A stretch of 64,000 nucleotides of DNA from Saccharum officinarum (GCA_020631735.1 CM036179.1:24791063-24855062); one strand, 5' to 3'. Counted from the first letter of the stretch, positions 1-13,320 are shown. Notes: generated by a model from the letters alone, not told the origin. Numbers and translations are program-made.

Positions 1-658
1 ACTGAAACTTGCGCAGACGCTGAACGCTGACCGGACGCGTCCGGTCAAATAGAGATCACGTCCGGTCCAGCGTCCGGTCACCTCTGTGACCTCCGTTCGC
101 CTCCGTTTCTTTTCCGACTTCCGGCGTAGTGGAAAATAGTCGTTTTAACTCCTCGAAAACGCCTGAATCCTGCCTCGCAAGCTCGGCGGGAGGGAGAGAG
201 GGACCCAAACCCTCTCTACAGCTCAACCTCCAACGCCATCGCAAATGTGCTAACACCACCAAGTGATCATGTCATGTGTGAGTGTGTTAGCATTTTCACA
301 ATCATTTATCGAGGCGTTATTAGTTCTATCGAAATGCATATGATTATGAAATGCACACCTAGAGGCACTTAGGAGTTCAATAGCCGTGTCATTCCCCTCT
401 TTATAGTACGGCTATCTATCCTATAATGTAACCACACCCACTAGGTGTCTTGGTTACTAAAACACAACCCTTAAGCATACACCTTTGCCTTGATCACGTA
501 GGGTTGCGTCCAAATCCAAATGTGGCCATCATGATCACCATGTCCATCTTGCCACCAACCTTGGAATGTACTAATCCTCATATGCTACATACAACTTAGG
601 CATAGGATTAGTACTTAGGCATTGTCACTAATTACCAACACCAAACATAGGACTTTCA
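1..658 (-). repeat. 3' LTR (truncated by window edge) of SIRE/Maximus-type copia element
   Basis: This matches the segment 8537-8968 plus 11357-11546, so it is the second LTR of the element whose body is 659-7271. It ends in CA at 658. Just inside, at 659-669, is a polypurine tract (on the minus strand AAGGGGGAGAT), which fixes this copy as the 3' LTR of a minus-strand element. Compared with the other LTR it keeps about 34 bp (around 150-185) that are deleted near 8679, so the two LTRs have diverged since insertion. The outer end lies outside the window. Confidence 0.9.
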
Positions 659-1790
659 ATCTCCCCCTTGTTGGTAATTGGTGACAAACCTTTCACAAAG
701 ATATTATGATAAAATTTTAATTGAACCCATGTCACATTGTCCAAGTATATTACCATGTGTAAGAATTATGGACATGTGATCATGAATTCGAATTGATAGC
801 AATAGCTCCCCCTAGATGTATGCTATATGTTTGGATTTTGGAAGCATACATGTTAAATAGGAAAGTATAGGAGCATTGACTACCAATAGGTGCTAAGTGT
901 TTTAGATTATAGACCTTTGAAGCGTGATACCATCGGAGTAGCGATAAACACCATCTTAGCACCTTGTGTAGTTAGATACCACTTGGAAAAGCACAAACAT
1001 AACTAGAAACCTCGTGAGATCAACATTATAAGCAAGGCTCTAGTACCACTTTGAAAAACATGAAGCAAGAAAAATCTAACTACTTCCTATTCATGCTAGT
1101 ACCTCAATATATCATTCAAGTTATACTAACAAGTCACCACACAAGCAATGTATCGGAGAAAAAGAAATGCATAACTATGCATCATACATATGAAGTGCAC
1201 ATGGAAATGCAACAATCATGCTTAAGAGCTTGCTCCCCCTACTTGTGTGCTCAAAAATTTTAGTTGATCCCCTTCTTTTATCAATTTTCCCCCTTTAGGA
1301 TTTTCTCCCCCTTTAGAATCTATCTTTGTGAACAATATTTTCTCCCCCTTTGGCACCAATTACCACAAGGAACTAATTTTAGATAGATTATCATGTTGAA
1401 TTATGGGGTGAGGATCAAGTTTGTGATTCAACCTAGATTGCTTGCATAAATAAAATGCTTCGGTTTGATCCAAAGGCAAGCTTCTTCACACCTCACTAGA
1501 AGGGTTATCATGCACCATGTTGAAGCAAATATTTAGACAAGTTTTCTAAATTAAACACTTAGGATCACAAGCTACTTAAACAAGTTATATGCTACCACTA
1601 GATCATACAAGTCATGGAAACAATATTGGCACCATATAAACTTCAAATTCATTTGATTTTCATGAATGAGCCTAGAACATGTAAATTATGACTAGATGCA
1701 CTAAATAAGTCCTTAGCATAGAATGTATGACATGTCAACCAATTGTACCTTGAGGCTCGAAGGAGAGGCATGTCATATCATGGAGGTGCA
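659..1790 (-). other. copia element: polypurine tract and 3' untranslated region
   Basis: About 1.1 kb between the pol stop codon and the 3' LTR. On the minus strand there are repeated purine tracts of the form AAAGGGGGAGAAAA (around 1270-1350) and the functional-looking one at 659-669. Multiple polypurine tracts in this position are usual in SIRE/Maximus elements. I see no env-like open reading frame. Confidence 0.7.
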
Positions 1791-4700
1791 TCAACTCATG
1801 TTAGAGAAGTCAAGTATGTTCAACTCATTCTTTAGCTTGTGAAATCTTTTCTCATCAAGTGGCTTGGTGAATAGATCAGCTAATTGATCTTCGGTGCCCA
1901 CACTCTCAATAGCAATGTCACCCTTTTGTTGATGATCTCTAATAAAATGATGACGAACATCAATATGCTTTGTTCTTTGATGTTGAACCGGATTGTTGGT
2001 TAGCTTCACGACACTTTCATTATCACATAGCAATGGCACATTCTTGAAATTGATTCCAAAATCCTTCAATGTTATCTTCATCCACAAGATTTGTGCACAA
2101 CAACTACCCGCGGCGATGTATTCGGCTTCGGCGGTAGATAGTGCAATACTATTTTGCTTCTTGGATGACCATGAGACAAGTGATCTTCCCAACAATTGAC
2201 AAGTCCCGGAGGTGCTCTTTCTCTCAACTTTGTCACCGGCATAGTCAGAATTCGAATATCCAACTAGCTCAAAGCTTGCACCTTTGGGATACCATAATCC
2301 AACATCTTGTGTATGCTTTAAATACCTCAATATTCTCTTTGTTGCCTTCAAATGACTTTCTCTTGGTGAGGCTTGAAATCTTGCACACATGCATATACTA
2401 AACATCACATCAGGCCTTGATGCCGTCACATAGAGTAGGCTACCAATCATTGATCTATATAGCTTTTGATCCACCATGTTGCCATTCTTGTCACTATCCA
2501 AGCTTCCACTCGTGCTCATTGGGGTTGTAATGCCCTTTGCATCTTTCATGCCAAACTTCTTGAGCATATCTTTGATGTACTTGGTTTGGCTCACAAATGT
2601 TCCTTCCTTCATTTGTTTAATTTGAAGTCCAAGAAAGAAACTAAGTTCACCGATCATTGACATTTCAAATTCCTTTGCCATCATTTTTCCAAACTCATCA
2701 CAATAATCTTGATTGGTTGAACTGAATATGATATCATCAACATATATTTGCAACACAAACAAGTCTTTCTCAATCTTCTTGGTGAAGAGAGTAGTATCCA
2801 CTTTGCCCACAACAAATCCTTTGGATAGCAAGAAGTCCCTCAATCTTTCATACCATGCTCTAGGTGCTTGCTTCAATCCATACAAAGCTTTTCTCAATTT
2901 GTAGACATGATTGAGTTTCTTGTCATCTTTAAAACCGAGAGGTTGCTCCACATACACCTCCTCTTAGATGTACCCATTGAGAAATGCACTCTTCACATCC
3001 ATTTGATATAGCTTGATATTGTGAGCACAAGCATAGGCAAGTAAGATCCTAATTGCTTCCAATCTTGCAACCGGGGCAAAAGTTTCACCAAAGTCAAGAC
3101 CCTCTATTTGTGTGTAACCTTGAGCCACTAGTCTTGCTTTGTTCCTTACTACTATCCCATCTTGATCTTGTTTGTTGCGAAAGACCCATCTTGTTCCAAT
3201 GACATTGTGATCCTTAGGCCTCTCAACTAGTTCTCATACTTTATTTCTCTTGAAGTTGTTGAGCTCTTCATGCATTGCATTTACCCAATCCGGATCTCTC
3301 AATGCTTTATCAATGTCCTTGGGTTCTTCCATTGACACAAAAGAAGAGTGAGCACAAAAAGATGCCAATCTTGATCTAGTTTGAACTCTCCTTTGTATGT
3401 CACCAATGATGGAATCCAATGGATGGTCTCTTGCAATGTTAGTTGGTTGAAGCACTTGGACTTGATTGCTTGGATGTTGATGTTGATTATAAGTTGGAGA
3501 TGATGAACTAGCCATTTGTTGATCTTGTTGCACTTGAGATGATGTACTAGCTTGATTTTGCATTAAAGAACCACTAGCTTGTGTAATTGGACTTTGGAGC
3601 ACTTGGTCTTTGTCATCATCCACATCAATTACTTACTTTGGTCTAATGTCACCAATGTCCATCTCTTTCATAGCATTACTCAATTGAGTTCCTCTCACAT
3701 CATCCAAGTTTTCTTCTTCATCTTGAGAGCCATTTGTTTCATCAAACTCAACATCATGTACTTCTTCAAGTTGTCCACTAGCCAAATTCCAAACTCTATA
3801 AGCTTTGCTAGTAGTGGAGTAACCAAGTAGGAATCCTTCATCATATTTCTTCTCAAACTTGCTCAATCTAGTGCCTTTCTTTAAGATATAGCATTTGCAA
3901 CCAAATACCCGAAAGTATGCAATGTTGGGCTTTCTTCCATTTAAGATCTCATATGGTGTCTTCTCTAAGAACTTGTGGCAATAGAGGCGGTTGCTATAGA
4001 AGCAAGCCGTGTTGATTGCTTCGGCCCAAAATGAATGACTCACATTATACTCATTCAACATTGATCTTGCCATATCAATTAAGGTTCTATTCTTCCTCTC
4101 AACTAGGCCATTGGATTGAGGTGTATACTTGGCCGAGAATTGATGCTTGATTCCAAGCTCCTCACATAGTTCATCAACTCTTGTGTTTCTAAACTCACTT
4201 CCATTGTCACTTCTCACTTTCTTGATTGTGGTCTCAAACTCATTTTATACCCTCTTGATGAACTTCTTGAATATGTCAAATACATCACTCTTGTCCACAA
4301 GAAAGAATACCCATGTGTATCTAGTGAAATCATCCACAATCATAAAGCCATACTTGTTGCCACCAATGCTTGTGTATGTAGTTTGCCCAAATAGATCCAT
4401 GTGCAACAACTCAAATGCCTTGGAAGTACTCATGATGCTTTTCAATGAATGAGTGTTGCCTACTTGCTTTCCGGCTTGACATGCACTACATAGCTTATCT
4501 TTCTCAAATGCGACATCCTTCAAGCCTCTAACTAAGTCATGCTTCACTAACTTGTTCAATTGCTTCATGCCAACATGACCAAGTCTTCTATGCCATAACC
4601 AACCCATACTTGATTTGGTGAGCAAGCATGTTGAAAGTTGAGTGTCACTAGCATTGAAATCAACCAAGTAAAGATTCTCATATCTAAAACCTTTGAAGAT

Positions 4701-5032
4701 CAAATTGGAGCCATCAACACTAACTATCTCCACATCATCAACACCAAATATGCACTTGAAACCAAGATCACACAATTGAGCAACCGAGAGAAGATTGAAG
4801 TTCAACTTTTCAACTAAGAGCACATTGGAAATGCTATGATCATTTGAGATTGCAATCCTTCAAGGGCCTTTACATCACCCTTGCTATTGTCACCAAATGT
4901 GATACTATCAATGCCACTATCATTTGATTTGAGAGAGTTGAACATTCTTGAATCACCGGTCATATGTTGAGAGCACCCACTATCAAGCACCTAATGCCTT
5001 CCTCCGGCCTTGTAATTGATCTACAAAACAAA
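1791..5032 (-). pseudogene. copia pol (protease, integrase, reverse transcriptase, RNase H), inactivated
   Basis: Read on the minus strand the order is protease, integrase, reverse transcriptase, RNase H, which defines Ty1/copia. The protease core VLDSGC is at 4973-4990, preceded by a stop. The integrase zinc region (WHRRLGH, CSACQAGK) is near 4480-4600, and the catalytic core has MDLFG, VDDFT and SDNGSEF, then ERKNRTL. The RT has [10 protein letters not shown] (around 2980) and YVDDIIFSS. RNase H ends with STAEAEY and the KHIDVRHH motif. Stops occur after the N of LNGYI, at 3238-3240 and at the 3633 and 4245 breaks, and the frame shifts between 5032 and 4823. Several lesions make this copy non-autonomous. 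The residues between breaks remain very family-like, so it is fairly young. Confidence 0.93.
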
Positions 5033-7216
5033 TTAATGTTTCTTAGGTACCCATACTTGCTTGGGTCCTTGGAGGTTAGTCACTAAGCTCTTTGGTACCC
5101 AAATGGCCTTCTTCTTTGGACCCACAATTGGTGTACCAACAAACTTAGCATGCACACCTTTCTCACCCTTGGTAAGCACATAACAAGAATCAAAAGGAGT
5201 GTAAGGTACATTAGCATTTTTCTTGTTCTTGTTCATTTTGTTGCAATTAATCTCTAGATGCCCAACTTGCTTGCATCTATTGTAATAACGACCATTGCCC
5301 TTCACAAAGCGAGGCTTTGGAGTAGCAAAGGCCGCCTTGCCCTTCTTGGGAGTATAGCCCAAACCCTCTTTGTTAAGAGAGAACCTTTGGCTACCCAAGC
5401 ATTTTAGCAAGCGGGCATCCCCACCATAGGCATTGCCTAATGTGCGGGTGAGATCATCCACCTCTCTCTTAAGAGTCTCATTCTCAACCACAAGTGATGA
5501 ATCACTAGTAGTAGAGGTAGAGTTGGTTGTGGTGGATGATGACGAGCTACATGAAGCATTAGTAGGACCAACAAATAAAGAATCATCAATAATATCACAT
5601 GTTAGTCCAATATCACAAGTGACAATCACTTGCTCCTCCTTAGCTTCCTTCATGAACTTCTCCAACTTGAGGTCCTTTTCCTTGATGAGCTCAAGTAGAG
5701 TGAAGTGGGCTTCCTTAAACCTAGTGTGAGCAACTTCAAGGTCCTCGTGGTCTTCCTTTAGACACTCACGAGAGGCCTCTAGCTAATCAAAGGATTTCCT
5801 AAGAGCTTTGAGCTCTTATTCAATTCATTTGCACTCCTTACTCTTTTTGAGAGCTACAAGCTCCTCCATTAAGGCATTATTTTCATTGCTCTTGGCAATG
5901 AGCTCTTGTTCTAAGATTTTGTATTTCTTGGTGGTCCTCTTGTAGCCCTTGCTCATTTGATCTATTATGCCCAATAGATCATCCTTGGAGTAGTCCTCAT
6001 CCTCCTCATCATCACTCCTACAACCATCACTAGCACAAGAATCATCATCACTATCATCATATTTTACCTTGGTAGGCTTGGCCATAAGGAATGTCGATGT
6101 AGTATCGAATATGGATGGCTTGTTGGAGAGGGCGATGCTTGCAATGGCTCGCCGAGTGGTCCTCTCATTATCACTAGAGCTTGCATCATCATCACTATCA
6201 GAGTTATCACTATCCCAAGTGACCACATAGCCACCACCCTTCTTCTTCTCGTTGATAGTGAAGCTCTTCTTCTCTTTCTTCTCCTTCTTGTCCTTCTTGT
6301 TCTTCTTCGACTTCAACTCCCCATCATGATATCTTTTGTCTTCATAGGGGCACTTCGCCACTACATGATCGGGGCTATTGCAATTGTAGCAAAGCACCTC
6401 CTTTGCCTTCATGAAGTCCCTTCTCTTTCTTGCACCATAGCCTCTCTTCTTCATGAGCCGACCCATCTTTTGCACTAGAAGGGCCATGGTCTCATCATCA
6501 AATGGATCATCATCATCATCAACCTTGCTCTTGCCCTTGGAAGAAGAAGCCTTGAATGCGGTGGTCTTCTCTTGCTTGACCTTGATCTCCTTCTCATCTT
6601 CATCTTCATCATCATCATATTGAGCATCGGTCATGACATCTCCAAGCACTTGGTTTGGAGTCACCTTGTCCAAACCCTCTCTTTGGATCATCTTCCTCAA
6701 GATAGCAAACTTCTTAGGTAAGTTCATCAAGAACTTATATGAGAAGTCCTTGTCCTTGACATCTTCTCCTAGGCTCTTGAGATCATTGACAATAACTTGT
6801 AGCCTATAGAACATCTCCGGTATGGACTCATCATCCTTCATCTTGAAGCTTGCAAACTTATCCTTGAGCATATAGAGCTTGGCACTCTTTACCATTGAAG
6901 TGCCCTCATATGTTTCCTCTAATCTTGTCCACACTTCACTTGCCATCTCAAGATCCTTGATTTGCTCAAAGACCTTTGCATCAATCCCATTGTAGAGAGT
7001 ATTGAGAGCCATAGTGTTGAATTGGTTGTTGATGTGGTCATTGTTGGTGAGGTTGTCAGGATCAATGATAGCATAATTATGGTGTGTCACCTCCCAAACG
7101 TTCTCATGAATAGAGCCAAGATATTGCTTCATCTTTCTTTTCCAATGATCAAAAGATGTGACACCATCAAAGAATGGAGGCTTGCCCCCGACATGGTTGA
7201 ACACAACTTGAGCCAT
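5033..7216 (-). pseudogene. copia gag (nucleocapsid) polyprotein, with internal stops
   Basis: The reading frame starts with MAQVVFNHVGG just inside the primer-binding site and runs 463 codons to 5825. After a few stops it resumes in the same frame to 5033. The N-terminal half is the UBN2-type gag domain. A complete CCHC zinc knuckle, CYNCNSPDHVVAKC, sits near 6355-6400. A second, degraded knuckle (NRCKQVGHLEINC) lies near 5260. A lysine/aspartate-rich linker and a coiled-coil stretch follow, as in SIRE elements. The stops at about 5785-5825 would separate gag from pol. Confidence 0.9.
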
Positions 7217-7256
7217 CTTACACCGAGGTTGTTAAGCCTTGCAAAACGGTGACCAT

Positions 7257-7269
7257 GGCTTTGATACCA
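7257..7269 (-). other. copia primer-binding site, initiator tRNA-Met type
   Basis: On the minus strand the sequence two bases inside the 5' LTR reads TGGTATCAAAGCC. This matches the usual plant tRNA-iMet primer-binding site TGGTATCAGAGCC with one mismatch. It confirms that the right-hand LTR is the 5' LTR. Confidence 0.9.
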
Positions 7270-7271
7270 CT

Positions 7272-8968
7272 TGAAAGGTCTTGATGGCTAGAGGGGGGTG
7301 AATAGCCTTTTAAAAATTTCTACAAAGACAAGCTAAACAAGTTTATCAATATAACAAATAGCGAGATGTGAGTTTTGCTTAGCCTACGGGTGTTTGCAAG
7401 CCACCTAACCAATTCACAATTCTAGTATTTGCACTCAACCGCACAAGTCAAACCGAGAAGGTAACTACAACTACAACTAGCAAGCTACACAAAGGAGCTA
7501 CTAAAACAAAGCTAACTAGCTAGCAAAGATAACTAAGAAAGTAATGCGGAGTTGAGTTGGGAGAGTTTCACCGAGGGGCGAAGTAATGAGCCAACCAATA
7601 TGATCAACAATGAATACCAAGACAACCGAACACCGGGATCAATCAATCACAATATGAAAGTGATAACACAAAGATTTATCCCGAGGTTCACGTGCTTGCC
7701 GGCACGCTAGTCCCCGTTGTGTCCCTCTTCACCACGTGGTTCGGTGGCTAATCGGTCACACACCGAGCCTCTCAAAAGGCGCCACAAGAACCTACCAAAT
7801 GGCAAAAGGTTGCGATGACACGAGCAATTCACTAACGTTGCCTTTGGCGCTTCGCCGAGGTAGGCATAAACCCCTCACAATCACCGGAGGTGGCCAAGAA
7901 CAATCACCAACTCTTGCCAATGCCTCCAAGCTGCTCTAAGCCATCTAGGTGGCGGCAACCACCAAGAGAAACAAGAATTCTGCAACAAATCAACCACCAA
8001 GTGCCAACTAGATGCAATCTCACAATGCAAATGCACTTGGATCACTCAATCTCACTTCGAATATACAAAGAAGCAAGAGAGATGAGTGGGAGGGGAGTTG
8101 CTTAGCTCAAAGTGCTCACAAGTATGTCAAATGTTCAAGAGAGGGAGCTTTGAGCCAGCCAATGAGTATTTATAGACGTACCCCTTCGAATATAGCCGTT
8201 AGAAACTTGAAACAGCCAAAGTCACGCTGATCGGACACGCTGGTCAAACTGACCGGACGCACCGATCACACAGCGACTACGCTCGCGAATCACCGACCGG
8301 ATGCGCTCCACGCAACGACCGGACGCGCGAAGCTCGACCGGACGCGCTGGTCCCGTAATGGACCAGACGCGTTGGTCAAGCCAGAGCAGCGCAGAACAAA
8401 ACAGCGACCGAACGTGCTACAGAACTGACCGGACGCCACAGTGCCAGCGTCCGGTTGGAGTCCAGTAAGCTCCCTGATCGACCGGACGCGTCCGGTCGAC
8501 TGTGACCGGACGCGCTGCGCGTCCGATCAACAAACTGAAACTTGCGCAGACGTTGAACGCTGACCGGACGTGTTCGGTCAAATAGAGACCGCGTCTGGTC
8601 CAGCGTCTGGTCACCTCTGTGACCTCCCTTCGTCTCCATTTCTTTTCTGACTTCCGGCGTAGTAGAAAATAGTCGTTTCAGCTCGGCGGGAGGGAGAGAG
8701 GGACCCAAACCCTCTCTACCGCTCAACCTCTAACGCCATCGCAAATGTGCTAACACCACCAAGTGATCACGTCATGTGTGAGTGTGTTAGCATTTTCACA
8801 ATCATTTATCGAGGCGTTATTAGTTCTATCCAAATGCATATGATTATGAAATGCACACCTAGAGGCACTTAGGAGTTCAATAGCCGCGTCATTCCTCTCT
8901 TTATAGTACGGCTATCTATCCTATAATATAACCACACCCACTAGGTGTCTTGGTTACTAAAACACAAC
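7272..8968 (-). repeat. copia 5' LTR, part 1 (interrupted by a solo LTR)
   Basis: It begins TGAAAGGTC at 7272 and is homologous to the 658-bp left LTR over its outer part. It continues after the inserted solo LTR at 11352-11546, for a total of about 1.89 kb. A TATA-like block, read on the minus strand, lies at 8167-8175. Upstream in U3 (about 8227-8600) there are many GACCGGACGC-type half-palindromes. Confidence 0.92.
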
Positions 8969-11351
8969 TGAAAGGTCCTTGTTTGGTTTTGGTAATTGAG
9001 TGACAACTTAGGTGGACTAATATGTGGTTATGTGAGATACACAGGAGATTAGTCCACAGGTGATGGTGTCATGAAGGAGCTCATTGCATATGAGACATGA
9101 CATGGAGTCATGTGACCAAGGTGGAGAAGATCAAGATGAGGCTTGGCTTGATGGACCGGTTGCTAGGGTGAAGGGCAAGTTGTGTGATGGCTTGGCGCCG
9201 AAGGACCGAGGCAATGGTGAAGAGCAAGTGAGGTCAAGATCGATGAACCAATACGGTCACGTGATGATATGAAGTGGATCATATCATTTGTGATATGGTT
9301 GGTGCATATGTTGCATCAACGTCGGAGGAGATGGAGTGGAATGCGCAAGGCAAAGGTATAACCTAGGGCATTTCATTTTACCGTCATAGGTGTGTAGAGA
9401 AGTTTATGACCGGGTTTAGGATAGATGGCCGTACTATCAAGAGGGCAAACTTGTTTGCATATCGGTCATCTAGTGCCACTCGTGTGATCTAACTATGCAT
9501 CGTTGCTAGGATCGAGTGGCGTGGCAAGTTGAGTGGTTAACTCCTTCGGTAAAATGATTATGAAAATGCTAACACACGTGCACAAGGTGGTGATCACTTG
9601 TTGGTGTTGGCACATTTGCGAAGGCGGTGGAGTTTGAGCGGTAGAGAGGGTTTGGGTTCCTCTCCCCTCCCACCGAGCTTGCGAGCGCGGGATTCAGGCG
9701 TTTTCGAGGAGATGAAAAGCCTATTTTCCACTACGCCGGAAGTCAGAAAAGAAACGGAGGCGAACGGAGGTCACAGAGGTGACCGGACGCTGCACCGGAC
9801 GCGGTCATGGTATGACCGGACGCGTCCGATCAGTACAGCGTAGGCGCGAATGCTAGGGTTTGCAACCGGCGCGTCCGGTCACTCGCGGGACCGGCGCGTC
9901 CGGTTAGGTGTCCAGAGGAAGCTGAGTACGATCGGACACGAGGCGCGTCCGGTCACACATGATCGGACGCGTCCGATCATCGAGGGAGCTTACTGGACTC
10001 AAACCGGACGCGGGCACTGTCGCGTCCGGTCGTCGTAAGGAGCGCGTCCAGTCATATCGTTGCGCGCGCGGTACTGTGCGATCGGCGCGTCCGGTCATTG
10101 CTAGGGGCGCGTCCGGTCATGACAGCAGCGCGTCCGGTCGCTGGTTTGACCGTTGGGTGTCAGTGACCGTTGGAGAATCGGACGCGGCTGAGCGCGTCCG
10201 GTCAGTTACGACCGGCGCGTCCGGTCGTCCCGAAAAAGACCCAGTGAAGGGGTAACGGCTCTATTTGACCGTGGGGTTATAAATAGATGCCTTGGCCGGC
10301 CGTGGCCGGCAGCTGAGCACACTATAGTCTTTGTGACTTGTGTGGTAGTGCTTGGGAGCCCTCTAACTCACTCATGCTTGATAGTGTTCATCGGATCGAG
10401 TGAGAGAGCGATTCTAGTGCGTTACTTTGAGAGATTGCATCGTGTGGCACTAGGTGATCGTGTTGCAAGCCGGTGGTGCTTGTTACTCTTGGAGGTTGCC
10501 ACCTCCTAGACGGCTTGGTGGCTCGTGGCTCCGTCGAAGCTCGCAAGAAGATTGTGCGAGGCTCCGGAGAAGCTTTGTGAGGGGGATTGTGCTCACCCCG
10601 CGGGGATCGCGAAGAGCAACTCTAGTTGAGCGTGTCATTGAGCTACCACACTTTATGGTGGGTTCTTGCGGTGCCTTTTGAGAGGCTCGGTGTGTGACCG
10701 ATTAGCCGCCGAACCACGAAGTGTTGGTCGACACAACGGACGTAGCTTGGTGGCAACCAAGTGAACCTCGGGAGAAAATCACCGTGTCAACATTGTCTAC
10801 TCTTCTCGGTGGTTTGCTTTCGTACAACACAAGCTTGTATTTACTTTCATATATACTTGTGCTTGTGTAGTTGCTCTTACTAGTTTGCTTGTGTAGCTTG
10901 CTAGTTGTCTTCTTGCTTGTGTAGCTAGAAGCTTCCCCTTGCGTGACTAATTTGGTTTGTGTAACCTTATTAGTCACATTGCTTAGTTTGTGTAGCTAAG
11001 TGACTTGCGCTCTCTAATTTAGTATTAGTTGCCTTGTTATTGAGCTTTGCTAGTGAGCTAGGAGCTTTGTGCTTTTGCTTCACTAGTTTGTTTAGCTTCC
11101 CTTGGTTGACGAAGTACTAGTGCATAGGTTTGTGTGACCTTACTCTAGAATTGAGTAGGTGAGCTCTTGATAAGCTTAGCACCTTAGTTGCTTAATTAGG
11201 ATCTTTGCAAGGTGCTAGAGAACTTAGATAGAGGGGTATAGTCTTGGCTAGACCGATAAGTTTAATTCCGCATTTGTTTTGGTTAGCCAACGCGTTTAAG
11301 TTTTAGAAAGGACTATTCACCCCCCCTCTAGTCCGCCATCTCGACCCTTCA
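8969..11351 (+). mobile_element. solo LTR of a SIRE-like copia family inserted in the copia 5' LTR
   Basis: A 2383-bp unit beginning TGAAAGGTCC and ending ACCCTTCA, flanked by a perfect 5-bp duplication ACAAC (8964-8968 and 11352-11356). Removing it restores the continuous sequence seen at 465-480 in the partner LTR. There is no internal coding region, so this is a solo LTR left by LTR-LTR recombination. A TATA box is at 10278-10286. Immediately upstream, 9780-10230 is packed with GACCGGACGCGTCCGGTC-type palindromes. Confidence 0.95.
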
Positions 11352-11546
11352 ACAACCCTTAAGCATACACCTTTGCCTTGATCATGTAGGGTTGCGTCCA
11401 AATTCAAATGTGGTCATCATGATCACCATGTCCATCTTGCCACCAACCTTGGAATGTACTAATCCTCATATGCTACATACAACTTAGGCATAGGATTAGT
11501 ACTTAGGCATTGTTACTAATTACCAACACCAAACATAGGACTTTCA
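11352..11546 (-). repeat. copia 5' LTR, part 2
   Basis: The continuation of 7272-8968 after the solo LTR. It ends ACTTTCA at 11546. The 5 bases AAGGG (11547-11551) are the expected right-hand target duplication, but the left copy is outside the window. Confidence 0.92.
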
Positions 11547-11551
11547 AAGGG

Positions 11552-12860
11552 GCACTGCCTGCTCGCTCTCCTTGACACCGGCTTGACCCATAATTTTCTC
11601 CATGCTGGGACCATGCGTCGTATCGAGCTGACGACGTCGGACAACACCAACTTGCGCGTCACGGTCGCCAATGGGGATTGTCTGGCTTGTGAGGGCATGG
11701 CTCGCCACGTTCCCCTCCGCATTAGCGAGGAGGAGTTCTCCATTACTTGCTTCGGCATTGACTTGGGTTTCTTTGACTTCATCCTCGGCGTCGACTACCT
11801 CCGGACCTTGGGCCCCATTCTCTAGGACTTCGAGGCCCTCACCCTGTCATTCTGGTGGGGCGACCGCTGTGTCGTTTGGCGGGGCGTGGGTTCCCCTGGC
11901 GCGGCCGCACCACCATAGGTCCTCGGCGCCATCACCGCCGATTCTTAGCAGTCGCTGCTGGACAGTCTCCTCCAGTAGCACAACGACATCTTCGACAAGC
12001 CGCACGGGCTGCTCCCACGTGCCCCTACGACTATTAGATCCACCTACTGCCAGGCACAGCACCGGTGGCTGTTCGTCCTTACCGCTACCTACAACTACAG
12101 AAGGACAAACTTGAGCGGCAGTGCGCGGCCATGCTAGAGCAGGGCATCATTCGGATGAGCACGTCACCGTTTTCAGCACCCGTCCTGCTGGTCAAGAAGG
12201 CGGATGGTACCTGGCGCTTCTGCATCGACTATCGGGCGCCCAACGACAAGACCTCCAAGGACAAGTTCCCAATTCCTATGGTCGATGAGCTCCTGGATGA
12301 GCTCCATGGTGCCAAGTACTTCACCAAGCTAGACCTGTGATCCAGCTACCACTAGGTCCGAATGCACCCAGACGATATTGAGAAGATGGCATTTTGTACC
12401 CACCATGGGCACTTTGAGTTCCTCGTCATGCCTTTCGGCCTCTCCAACGCCCCAGCTACGTTCCAGGCACTCATGAACAATGTCCTCCGACCCTTTCTGC
12501 GCAAGTTTGTGCTGGTGTTTTTCGACGACATCCTGATCTACAGCTCATCGTGGGTCGAGCACTTGCAGCACGTCAGCTTGTCTTCGACGCCCTTCACGCC
12601 CACCGCCTCTACTTGAAGCGGTCTAAGTGCTCCTTCAGGGCACTGTCGGTCGCCTACCTTGGTCACGTCATCTCTGTCAACGGCATCGCCATGGACAGTG
12701 ACAAGGTCGATGCCGTGTCGTCTTGGCCGAAGCCTTGCTCTCCCCGACATGTGCACGGCTTCCTCGGATTGGTGGGCTACTATTGGAAGTTTATTCAGGA
12801 CTTCCCCCTTATGTATGCAGGAAACGTATCAAAATTCAACATTGCTATGGTTGCATAGCT
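11552..12860 (+). pseudogene. Ty3/gypsy pol remnant (aspartic protease and reverse transcriptase)
   Basis: The plus-strand protease has LDTGLTHNF at about 11571-11597 and ILGVDYLRTLGP at about 11785-11820, and stops at 11825. The reverse transcriptase follows from about 12065: [26 protein letters not shown], then FTKLDL, broken by TGA at 12338-12340 and TAG at 12354-12356. It resumes with [17 protein letters not shown] and the catalytic FFDDILIY near 12520. After another frameshift comes YLGHVIS and LGLVGYY, and then homology ends near 12810. The spacer between protease and RT is frameshifted. The copia element interrupts it on the left, so its own LTRs are not visible. Confidence 0.9.
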
Positions 12861-13320
12861 GTACACCAACTGAGCTGTATTTGGCGTGGTTGCATGCATG
12901 GCAGCATGGGGCCCTGTGGTGTGGGTTTTGTGATTGGTGGCAATATGGCTGATGAATTGTCAAGTAAAAGAGAGATAATTGAAAGATTTTTGCAGATTAA
13001 ACAAGCTGAAAGTGAGTACTATATATTTCGAAATATCTATCCACCAGAAAAAATGGGAATCATATGAACTTAGAAAAGCATGGACAGAGATAATTTACAT
13101 TGACTCAGAAGCAACTAAACATATTTTCTAGAAGCTTACAATACGTAATTAGTAATCTAAAGTAGTTTTAAAATACATCTTTACTAATCCATATTACTAT
13201 GAAACTGAGCCTAGCTCAGTTGATGGGAGCTGGGAAGTGTGACCATGTTGGTGGTACACCTTTACCGCCAAGGTTCAATTTGTTACTACCAGATAGGTTC
13301 AAGTCCTCTTCAACTTGAGT
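12861..13320. other. intergenic, no recognised gene
   Basis: An AT-rich sequence following the gypsy remnant. A short plus-strand frame up to 13067 is open but I recognise no domain in it. Confidence 0.5.

Noticed and set aside
659..1790. An env-like ORF between pol and the 3' LTR of the copia element
   Set aside because: No long frame on the minus strand here; the region is untranslated with polypurine tracts.
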